Positions 1 through 4,907 of a DNA stretch of 10,982 nt are shown here, one piece after another. Position 1 is the first letter of the stretch; each line of letters opens with the position of its first letter. A program made the position numbers and the translations under genes. The DNA is from an uncultured Prevotellaceae bacterium (GTDB lineage Bacteria; Bacteroidota; Bacteroidia; Bacteroidales; Muribaculaceae), in the NCBI GenBank assembly GCA_937892085.1, contig CALAVD010000382.1, positions 1 through 10,982 of the forward strand, given 5' to 3'. The notes beneath the pieces are model-generated. The model did not search any database and was not told the DNA's origin. It saw nothing but the letters and a program-made list of their open reading frames with translations.

Positions 1-129
1 TACCTATTCACGCTGTGCCTCGTGTCACTGCCCATGTGGGGACTATATGAGGTAAGCATCGTCATTGTGCGCCGCATCAACCGACGGCAGCGCGAAAAAT
101 CCAATCCTCAAAAAACTACGCAAGATTAA
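1..129 (+). CDS. tatC: Sec-independent translocase subunit TatC, C-terminal fragment
   Basis: The window opens inside this gene. Frame 1 reads 42 codons to a TAA at 127-129. The translation is a hydrophobic stretch (YLFTLCLVSLPMWGLYEVSI) followed by a basic, polar tail (VRRINRRQREK...). This fits the last transmembrane helix and cytoplasmic tail of TatC, where a 'LPM-x-x-LYE-x-SI' block is typical of the family. TatC is the inner-membrane receptor that binds twin-arginine signal peptides of folded exported proteins, working with TatA-type subunits. Only about a sixth of a normal-length TatC is visible, so the assignment rests on this short block. Another polytopic membrane protein cannot be excluded. 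Confidence 0.72.
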   Translation, partial: YLFTLCLVSLPMWGLYEVSIVIVRRINRRQREKSNPQKTTQD

Positions 130-152
130 TCAAATAACGAAATCAACATTCA

Positions 153-211
153 CACAACCAACACAACAAAAATAAGTTGTTTTAAGTTGTGATGATGTTG
201 TGACAGTTGTT
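153..211. repeat. Phased ACAAC/GTTGT array, possible hairpin after tatC
   Basis: The pentamer GTTGT occurs at 176-180, 186-190, 197-201 and 206-210, and its complement ACAAC at 154-158 and 163-167. Starts are 9 to 13 nt apart, close to one DNA turn. As RNA the left pair can fold on the first two right copies (CACAAC 153-158 with GTTGTG 186-191; ACAAC 163-167 with GTTGT 176-180). It could therefore act as a weak terminator for tatC, although no clean T-tract follows. The alternative is a binding site for a protein that reads one face of the helix. I infer no specific function. Confidence 0.4.
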
Positions 212-266
212 TGAAATACTATTTTAGTGCCCCAGAGGAAACCGAGTCAATTGCCAATAATAGAAA

Positions 267-296
267 ATTGTTAGTTATTGTTTGTAATTGTTTGAA
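267..296 (+). repeat. Three ATTGTT decamer direct repeats upstream of the DUF4286 promoter
   Basis: ATTGTT recurs at 267-272, 277-282 and 287-292 with a spacing of exactly 10 nt. A further copy lies at 320-325, 33 nt on from the third start, which is about three helical turns. The array ends 44 nt before the -33 element of the next promoter. A weak inverted repeat (AAAACATCAT at 298-307; ATGAT at 315-319 and GTTTT at 323-327) lies between. Phased AT-rich repeats upstream of a promoter can be curved DNA or an activator site. Which of these applies is not shown by the sequence. Confidence 0.4.
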
Positions 297-340
297 AAAA
301 ACATCATTGATAATATGATATTGTTTTCTCTTAGGCACGT

Positions 341-372
341 TTTGCATTTTTCAAGAATATTGTATAATTTTG
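341..372 (+). promoter_or_regulatory. Bacteroidetes-type promoter of the DUF4286-ruvC unit
   Basis: TTTG at 341-344 is followed after exactly 20 bp by TAATTTTG at 365-372. This matches the Bacteroidetes housekeeping consensus TTTG-N19-21-TAnnTTTG. In such promoters transcription starts a few bases after the -7 box, here at about 376-378. That coincides with the ATG at 377, so a leaderless transcript is likely. Confidence 0.75.
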
Positions 373-376
373 CGTG

Positions 377-685
377 ATGATTGTCTGCAACACTACATAT
401 CATGTGGAGTGCTCTATCAGCGGTGAGTTTATCGACTGGATGAAGCAGGAATTCGTGCCACGTGCCATCGAGAATGGCATCGTGAGTAATCCGCGGCTTA
501 TGCGCTTGATGGGTCACAACGAGGGGGGCGCATGCTTCGCTTTGCAGCTGCAGGCCACCTCGCTGCGACAGCTACAGCAGTGGAACCAAGAGGTGGGCAA
601 AGCGCTGCACCAGGCGATAGTTGACCGCTTCGGCGACAAGGTGGCTGGCTTCACCACTTTCATGGAAGAAATAATTTTTAGCTAA
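377..685 (+). CDS. DUF4286 family protein
   Basis: The 102-residue product begins MIVCNTTYHVE and contains NPRLMRLMGHNEGGACFALQL and a terminal FGDKVAGFTTFMEE block. It resembles the small DUF4286 proteins common in Bacteroidetes, which usually begin with an 'M-I-[VI]-x-NTTYH' segment and are about 100 residues long. The fold is probably a small alpha/beta, ferredoxin-like domain; that is inferred from the strand-helix pattern. No catalytic motif, signal peptide or membrane segment is visible. A GTG at 374 would add one residue, but the ATG at 377 fits the family start better. The gene lies 87 bp before ruvC on the same strand, with no terminator between, so the two are probably co-transcribed. 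The function is unknown; a link to recombination is suggested only by position. Confidence 0.85.
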   Translation: MIVCNTTYHVECSISGEFIDWMKQEFVPRAIENGIVSNPRLMRLMGHNEGGACFALQLQATSLRQLQQWNQEVGKALHQAIVDRFGDKVAGFTTFMEEIIFS

Positions 686-716
686 CAAGTTGACAAGTAA
701 ACGAGTTAACAAGCCA
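685..716 (+). repeat. Four tandem octamers (ACAAGTTA-like) at the start of the ruvC leader
   Basis: Four adjacent 8-nt units begin at 685, 693, 701 and 709, with consensus ACAAGTNA (ACAAGTTG, ACAAGTAA, ACGAGTTA, ACAAGCCA). They start on the last base of the DUF4286 stop codon and lie in the 87-nt spacer before ruvC. The strand carries few complementary bases, so the RNA should be unstructured. Confidence 0.55.
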
Positions 717-750
717 AATGTAAGGACATCTAAACTCACAACTCTATCTT

Positions 751-771
751 CGATAAACGATAAACGACAAA
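751..771 (+). repeat. Three tandem heptamers directly before the ruvC start codon
   Basis: The units CGATAAA (751-757), CGATAAA (758-764) and CGACAAA (765-771) end one base before the ATG at 773. There is no Shine-Dalgarno sequence. The A-rich leader is the expected ribosome entry context in this phylum, and the 7-nt period matches the arrays before three other genes in the window. Confidence 0.55.
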
Positions 772-772
772 A

Positions 773-1345
773 ATGGCAAAAGACGTTTTTGACAAAATAA
801 TAATAGGCATCGACCCTGGCACCAATGTGATGGGATATGGGCTGCTTGGCGTGACCGGCGGCAAGCCATCACTCATTGCCATGGGAGTGCTGCAGCTCAG
901 CAAGATGGACGACCATTACATGCGGCTGCGACGCATCTACGAACGAGTGCTGAGCCTCGTGGAGGAGTTCTTGCCCGACGAGATGGCGATTGAAGCTCCA
1001 TTCTATGGCAAGAATGTGCAGTCGATGCTCAAGTTGGGACGCGCTCAAGGCGTGGCGATGGCGGCAGCGTTAGGACGGCAGGTGCCTATCACAGAGTATG
1101 AGCCTCGCAAAATCAAGATGGCAATCACTGGAAACGGTGGTGCCAGCAAAGAGCAAGTGGCAATGATGCTGCAACGTCAACTGAACATCTCCCCCGACAC
1201 CATGCCCGACCTTCTCGACGCTACCGATGCCCTCGCCGCAGCTCTGTGCCACTACTATGAGAGCAAAAAGCCGTTTTCCAGCACTGGTGCCAAGTCCTGG
1301 AAAGACTTCATCAAGAAACATCCCGAGAAAATCGCTAAGCCATAG
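773..1345 (+). CDS. ruvC: Crossover junction endodeoxyribonuclease RuvC
   Basis: RuvC resolves Holliday junctions by paired nicks during homologous recombination and fork repair, guided by the RuvAB branch-migration motor. The 190-residue product has the full RNase H-like active site: D14 in the GIDPGTN strand, E74 in AIEAPFYGKN, and D149 and D152 in LLDATDALAAALCH. These correspond to D7, E66, D138 and D141 of the E. coli enzyme. The N-terminus carries about seven extra residues before the first strand, and there is a short basic tail (KSWKDFIKKHPEKIAKP), so the length is slightly above the usual 160-185. The start at 773 gives a complete first strand. It is probably co-transcribed with the DUF4286 gene upstream. 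ruvA and ruvB are not in the window, which is common, since ruvC is often separate from them. Confidence 0.97.
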   Translation: MAKDVFDKIIIGIDPGTNVMGYGLLGVTGGKPSLIAMGVLQLSKMDDHYMRLRRIYERVLSLVEEFLPDEMAIEAPFYGKNVQSMLKLGRAQGVAMAAALGRQVPITEYEPRKIKMAITGNGGASKEQVAMMLQRQLNISPDTMPDLLDATDALAAALCHYYESKKPFSSTGAKSWKDFIKKHPEKIAKP

Positions 1346-1360
1346 GCATGACACCACATC

Positions 1361-1405
1361 GTGGGAAATTCTGTTCTCCATGCGACGGCTCAGCCGCCGT
1401 CCCAC
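1361..1405 (+). terminator. Possible hairpin at the ruvC 3' end
   Basis: GACGGC at 1384-1389 pairs with GCCGTC at 1396-1401 around a 6-nt loop, 38 nt after the ruvC stop. GTGGG at 1361-1365 could alternatively pair with the CCCAC at 1401-1405. The following bases are A rather than T, so it is not a canonical intrinsic terminator on the plus strand. It may protect the 3' end or fold in competition with the next hairpin. Confidence 0.35.
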
Positions 1406-1445
1406 AAAAAAACAATCGCCACTGCTCGTTTCTGAGCAGTGGCGA
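1404..1445 (-). terminator. Intrinsic terminator between ruvC and the aminotransferase gene
   Basis: A perfect 12-bp stem (TCGCCACTGCTC at 1416-1427 with its complement at 1434-1445) closes a 6-nt loop. On the minus strand it is followed by TTG and a run of seven Ts (the complement of 1406-1412), so it is a strong terminator for the aminotransferase gene, whose stop lies 27 nt upstream. On the plus strand the tail is only moderately T-rich, so it may also stop ruvC transcripts, less efficiently. Confidence 0.85.
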
Positions 1446-1471
1446 CAACAATCTATTTATTAAGCGATTAT

Positions 1472-2665
1472 CTAACGTGCATTGTAAGCTTCAAGAGCTT
1501 TCTCAAGCACGACGAGGGCACGCTTGAGGTCTTCAATCTTGAGCACATAGGCCATGCGCACGAGGTTCTTGCCCTCGCCAGGAGTGGCATAGAAGCCGGT
1601 GGCGGGAGCCATCATCACCGTCTCGCCCTCGTAGCTGAACTCCTCGAGGCACCAGCGGCAAAAGTCGTCGCAGTCTTGCACTGGCAGTTTCACCATAGCA
1701 TAGAAGGCACCTGTGGGCATTGGCGCAAACACGCCGGGAATCTTGTTCAAGCCCTCCACGAGGCAGTTGCGGCGAGCGATGTACTCGTCATAAACGCCCT
1801 GATGGTAAGCCTGTGGAGCTGCAAGCGAAGCCTCGGCAACTACCTGACCAATCAATGGGGGGCTCAGACGAGCCTGTGCAAACTTCATCACTGTGTTGAG
1901 CAGCTGCTTGTTGCGGGTGATGAAGGCGCCGATGCGGATACCACACTCGCTATAGCGCTTCGACACCGAGTCGATGACGATGGCGTTGTCCTCGATACCC
2001 TCGAGGTGCAAAGCACTCAGGTAAGGCTTATCGCTGTAGCGGAACTCACGATACACCTCGTCACTGATGAGGTAGAGGTCGTGCTTCTTAACCAGGTCAC
2101 GCAGTTGCATGAGCTCCTCGTTAGAATAGAGCGTGCCGGTGGGGTTGTTGGGGTTGCAAATCATGATGGCGCGGGTGCGGTCGGTAATCAGCTTCTCAAA
2201 CTCCTCGATTGAAGGCAATGCAAAGCCGTTCTCGATTTGAGTGGTGATGGTGCGCACCTTCACGCCCATCTCGCAGGCAAAGCCCATATAGTTGGCATAC
2301 ACTGGTTCGGGAACGATAAGCTCGTCGCCAGGGTTGAAGCAAGCGAGGAAGGCAAACTGCAACGCCTCGCTACCGCCGCAGGTAACGATGATGTTGCTGG
2401 CATCGAGCTTGATGTCGTAGCGGCCATAGTAGCCCACGAGCTTGTCGAGATAGCTCTGATAGCCCTGCGATGGAGAATACTCCAGCACCTTGCGGTCCAC
2501 GTTCTTGAGAGCGTCGAGACCCTCTTGTGGAGTGGCAATGTCGGGCTGGCCGATGTTGAGGTGATACACTTTAATTCCCTTCTGCTTCGCTGCCACGGCA
2601 AATGGGGCGAGCTTGCGAATTGGCGATGCGGGCATGTCGATGCCGCGTTGTGAAATGATAGGCAT
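1472..2665 (-). CDS. PLP-dependent aminotransferase, class I/II (AspC-like)
   Basis: This is a 397-residue fold-type I aminotransferase that moves amino groups between amino acids and 2-oxo acids in the cytoplasm. Visible marks in order are the N-terminal IGQPD segment (39-42), CGGSEALQ (96-103, cofactor phosphate region), NPNNPTG (171-177, with N174 near the pyridine ring), SDEVY (201-205, with D202 and Y205), SVSKRYSECGIRIG with the Schiff-base lysine K236 and R244, and R370 in NLVRMAYV, which binds the substrate carboxylate. Full length is normal for the aspartate/aromatic/alanine aminotransferase group. The amino acid used cannot be read from sequence alone. The gene has its own promoter and terminator, so it is probably monocistronic. 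The start at 2665 gives the complete N-terminal arm. Confidence 0.93.
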   Translation of the reverse strand: MPIISQRGIDMPASPIRKLAPFAVAAKQKGIKVYHLNIGQPDIATPQEGLDALKNVDRKVLEYSPSQGYQSYLDKLVGYYGRYDIKLDASNIIVTCGGSEALQFAFLACFNPGDELIVPEPVYANYMGFACEMGVKVRTITTQIENGFALPSIEEFEKLITDRTRAIMICNPNNPTGTLYSNEELMQLRDLVKKHDLYLISDEVYREFRYSDKPYLSALHLEGIEDNAIVIDSVSKRYSECGIRIGAFITRNKQLLNTVMKFAQARLSPPLIGQVVAEASLAAPQAYHQGVYDEYIARRNCLVEGLNKIPGVFAPMPTGAFYAMVKLPVQDCDDFCRWCLEEFSYEGETVMMAPATGFYATPGEGKNLVRMAYVLKIEDLKRALVVLEKALEAYNAR

Positions 2666-2708
2666 AGTTGTTTTATAGTTAATAGTTTGTAGTTAATAGT
2701 TCATAGTT
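2663..2708 (-). repeat. Five tandem AACTATN heptamers in the aminotransferase leader
   Basis: On the minus strand, five uninterrupted 7-nt units run from 2708 down to 2674: AACTATG, AACTATT, AACTACA, AACTATT and AACTATA. After a 4-nt gap, a sixth AACTATG occupies 2669-2663 and contains the start codon. No Shine-Dalgarno sequence is present. The strand is poor in G, so the leader should be largely single-stranded. Five near-identical units in phase are unlikely by chance. Confidence 0.75.
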
Positions 2709-2734
2709 TTGTGAACGTGAACGTTTTTAGGTGA

Positions 2735-2766
2735 CAAAGGTAGGCAAAAATCAGTGACCCGCCAAA
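2735..2766 (-). promoter_or_regulatory. Bacteroidetes-type promoter of the aminotransferase gene
   Basis: Reading the minus strand, TTTG (2766-2763) is followed after exactly 20 bp by TACCTTTG (2742-2735), an exact match to the phylum consensus. Transcription would start near 2730, giving a leader of about 65 nt that carries the heptamer array. Confidence 0.8.
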
Positions 2767-2808
2767 AATATTGCGGGTAAATGGTGAAAAGATTTGGTGA
2801 TTTATTTC

Positions 2809-3384
2809 TTACTTTTTAATCAGCGCATCGAATTCGGCCTGCTTCTCTTTCATGAGTTTCAGCACATCGGCAGGTTTGTCAATAACATCAGGGTGCAGAG
2901 TTTCCATACTTTTCTCTTTGGGCCACTGCTTGAATTCGGGAACTGTTTTGATAACCTTGTTGTTCTCGAAATAGAAGCGATATTCCTTCTTTGTGCCGCC
3001 TTCATCACGCACAAGCAGAGCAAACATGGGGTCTCCCTCCATTGCGTCCCAAAGGAACTCCCAGTAGTAGCCGTGCATGCCGTGAACGTAAGTCGCCTTG
3101 CTGGTGACGAAGTATAGCAGACTGCACATTGAACCGTCGGCACTGTACTGCTCTTGAGTAAAATAGAATTTATCGTGACGCTCATACAGTCCCGTTCCGG
3201 GGAAGTTCTGGGCAACATCCACGCCAATCTCGTTAAATGGACCGTCATAGGGCTTATTCTGCATTATCTCCAGGCGGTCGGCATAGGCCTGACGAATTTG
3301 CGCCATACGCTTGCTGTTCTGAGCATAAAGCACCGAGGTAGTGGCAACCACTGCCATCATGATAAGAGTGAGTCGTAGTTTCAT
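2809..3384 (-). CDS. Exported protein of unknown function
   Basis: I do not recognise the family. The 191-residue product begins with a clear Sec signal peptide: a basic n-region (MKLR), a hydrophobic core at about residues 5-19, and an LYA-Q cleavage site after A21. There is no lipobox cysteine, so it should be a soluble periplasmic or secreted protein, or loosely outer-membrane associated. The mature part is about 170 residues, rich in aromatic residues (YYWEFLWDAMEGD, KFYFTQEQYS, KEYRFYFENNKVIK), which suggests a beta-rich domain. It ends in a charged helix (ADVLKLMKEKQAEFDALIKK). It has a single cysteine, so no internal disulfide. The gene has its own promoter and a repeat-bearing leader. 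It lies 143 bp upstream of the aminotransferase gene, which has a separate promoter. Confidence 0.8.
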   Translation of the reverse strand: MKLRLTLIMMAVVATTSVLYAQNSKRMAQIRQAYADRLEIMQNKPYDGPFNEIGVDVAQNFPGTGLYERHDKFYFTQEQYSADGSMCSLLYFVTSKATYVHGMHGYYWEFLWDAMEGDPMFALLVRDEGGTKKEYRFYFENNKVIKTVPEFKQWPKEKSMETLHPDVIDKPADVLKLMKEKQAEFDALIKK

Positions 3385-3412
3385 AATAGTTCACAGTTTA
3401 TAGTTTATAGTT
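3385..3412 (-). repeat. Four tandem AACTATA-like heptamers abutting a start codon
   Basis: On the minus strand the units AACTATA, AACTATA, AACTGTG and AACTATT run from 3412 down to 3385 without interruption. The last base touches the ATG at 3384. It is the same motif and strand sense as the array before the aminotransferase gene, although the two proteins are unrelated. Confidence 0.75.
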
Positions 3413-3465
3413 ATTCCATTCCTCAGTCTTCGAAAAATGAAAAGCGAAAACTATTATTTCGTTCA

Positions 3466-3497
3466 CAAAGATAAATGATTTTTTTCACCCCTCCAAG
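3466..3497 (-). promoter_or_regulatory. Bacteroidetes-type promoter of the exported-protein gene
   Basis: On the minus strand CTTG (3497-3494), one mismatch from TTTG, precedes TATCTTTG (3473-3466) by exactly 20 bp. The -7 box matches TAnnTTTG. The predicted start, near 3461, gives a leader of about 77 nt. Confidence 0.65.
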
Positions 3498-3602
3498 TGA
3501 ATTGCCGACAAAAAACACGTTGATTTTTTTGCAGTTACTTTGAGCGATTTTCATGACAGCAAAAATAGTAGTTGAAATATATGCCGTTTCAGAAAAATGT
3601 TG

Positions 3603-3610
3603 TAAATTTG
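3603..3610 (+). promoter_or_regulatory. -7 promoter box upstream of holB
   Basis: TAAATTTG matches the -7 consensus TAnnTTTG and lies 50 bp before the holB ATG. No TTTG-like element is seen 19-21 bp upstream, so the call rests on one box. Transcription would start near 3615. Confidence 0.5.
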
Positions 3611-3660
3611 TGGGTTAAATGCGGCTTTTCAGCAGCACAACAAAAAAATGAGGAATTAAA

Positions 3661-4782
3661 ATGAAATTCAGCGACATAATAGGCAACGAGAAAGCCATAG
3701 AACAGGTGCGACGCATGGTTGACAACGACCACATCCCTCATGCTCTGCTCTTTCATGGCGAGCCGGGAGTGCCAAAACTCGCGTTGGCGATGGCAACGGC
3801 ACAGTACATCCACTGCACCAACCGCACTGGTGGCGACTCCTGCGGAGTGTGCCCCGCATGCTTGCAGCACCAGTCGATGAACCATGCCGACACCTTCTTC
3901 TCCTACCCCATCATCAAGAAGAGCGAGAAGCCCGTGAGCGAGGACTTCGGCAGCCAGTGGAAACAGTTTGTTGAGGGCGATGTGATAGTAGAAGATTATG
4001 AGCGGTGGCTCTCGATGCTCGGCAAGGAGAACTCCCAGCCTATCATCTATGCCAGCGAGAGCGACAACATAGTGCGAAAGATGAGCCTTAGCGCCTACAC
4101 CGCTAAATATAAGGTCCTAATCATGTGGCAGGCCGACAAGATGAACAAAGAGTGCTCCAACAAGCTCCTCAAGCTCATCGAGGAGCCCGAGCCCGACAGC
4201 ATCTTCCTGCTCACCACCGACAACGTGAAGGCGATACTCCCCACTATCTACTCACGCACACAGCGCATCGAGCTACGCAAGCCCTCCACCCAGCAGATTG
4301 CCGAGTACCTGGCACGCACGCAGGGCATCGACATGACCGAGGCACTCGCCATTGCTGCTCCTGCCGACGGCAACGTGGTGCTGGCGATGCACAACATGGA
4401 CCATAGCAGCGAGATCCACGACTTCCACCAGCAGTTTGTCGCCCTCATGCGACTGGCCTACATGCGCGATATGCTTGGACTGAAAGAGTGGAGCGAAGGC
4501 ATCGCCGACTATAAGCGCGAAAAGTCGCAACGCTTCCTGGGCTACGCCGCTCGCATGGTGCGCGAGAACTACATCTACAACCTACACATTGGAGACCTCA
4601 ACTACGAGACACAAGAGGAGTCGCAGTTCAGCAAGAACTTCGCCCGCTTCATTACCGCAGACAACGTGGAGCGCATGCTCAAGCTATTCAGCGACGCCGC
4701 CCGCGACATTCGTGGCAACGCCAACGCTAAAATCGTCCTTTTCGACATCGCAATTAGAATTACGATTCTCATAAAGAAGTAA
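3661..4782 (+). CDS. holB: DNA polymerase III subunit delta' (HolB-like clamp-loader protein)
   Basis: Delta' is the stator of the clamp loader, which with delta and gamma/tau opens the sliding clamp and places it on primed DNA. The 373-residue product has an AAA+ clamp-loader architecture: the start FSDIIGNEKAIEQ, a P-loop-like segment GEPGVPKL (33-40), a zinc-finger cysteine set C52, C61, C64, C67 (CGVCPAC), KLLKLIEEP (168-176), and SRT (198-200) where ATPase clamp-loader subunits have the SRC arginine-finger motif. P38 replaces the usual glycine of GxGK, so ATP is probably not bound, as in E. coli delta'. Residues from about 75 to 140 form an insert relative to shorter homologues. GAGGA at 3650-3654, 6 nt before the ATG, is Shine-Dalgarno-like, unusual for this phylum. 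The degenerate P-loop argues against dnaX. Confidence 0.9.
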   Translation: MKFSDIIGNEKAIEQVRRMVDNDHIPHALLFHGEPGVPKLALAMATAQYIHCTNRTGGDSCGVCPACLQHQSMNHADTFFSYPIIKKSEKPVSEDFGSQWKQFVEGDVIVEDYERWLSMLGKENSQPIIYASESDNIVRKMSLSAYTAKYKVLIMWQADKMNKECSNKLLKLIEEPEPDSIFLLTTDNVKAILPTIYSRTQRIELRKPSTQQIAEYLARTQGIDMTEALAIAAPADGNVVLAMHNMDHSSEIHDFHQQFVALMRLAYMRDMLGLKEWSEGIADYKREKSQRFLGYAARMVRENYIYNLHIGDLNYETQEESQFSKNFARFITADNVERMLKLFSDAARDIRGNANAKIVLFDIAIRITILIKK

Positions 4783-4835
4783 CTGATGATACGAAATCGG
4801 GAACTGGAATAGGACTCCCAATCAGTCAGCTGGTA

Positions 4836-4852
4836 GCAAGATACCGTCTTGC
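4836..4852. other. Small hairpin in the holB-nuclease gap
   Basis: GCAAGA (4836-4841) pairs perfectly with TCTTGC (4847-4852) around a 5-nt loop. It is followed by an A-run, not a T-run, so it is not a plus-strand intrinsic terminator. I see no TAnnTTTG box in the 115-bp gap, so the nuclease gene may be read from the holB promoter. The hairpin may be a processing or pausing site. Confidence 0.35.
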
Positions 4853-4871
4853 GAAAAAATTCACAATTCAT

Positions 4872-4907
4872 AACTGAAAAACTCTTAACTGCCAACTATG
4901 AACTATA
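4872..4907 (+). repeat. AACTNNN heptamers running through the nuclease start codon
   Basis: Units are AACTGAA (4872-4878), then after one base four in-phase heptamers AACTCTT (4880), AACTGCC (4887), AACTATG (4894) and AACTATA (4901). The fourth unit in this series of five carries the ATG at 4898-4900, and the last is coding, giving residues N2 and Y3. The array thus overlaps the open reading frame. No Shine-Dalgarno sequence is present. Confidence 0.65.

Noticed and set aside
153..296. A possible CRISPR array or attachment site in the first gap
   Set aside because: The repeats are 5-6 nt and spaced about 10 nt, far too short for CRISPR. No integrase, tRNA end or paired direct repeat is present.
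275..517. An 80-codon minus-strand frame across the DUF4286 promoter
   Set aside because: It overlaps the promoter and the N-terminal half of the DUF4286 gene and shows no motif. The plus-strand gene is well supported.
1439..2212. A 257-codon open frame on the plus strand opposite the aminotransferase gene
   Set aside because: The minus-strand gene has all PLP-site motifs, a matching promoter and a terminator. The antisense frame has no family resemblance and would begin inside the terminator.
3661..4782. DnaX (gamma/tau) as an alternative identity
   Set aside because: The P-loop is degenerate, SRC is replaced by SRT, and the length is short for DnaX, so delta' fits better.
4783..4897. A separate promoter for the AddB-like nuclease
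   Set aside because: No TAnnTTTG box is present. TACCGTCTTG at 4842-4851 only partly resembles one, and its bases form the loop and right arm of the small hairpin.
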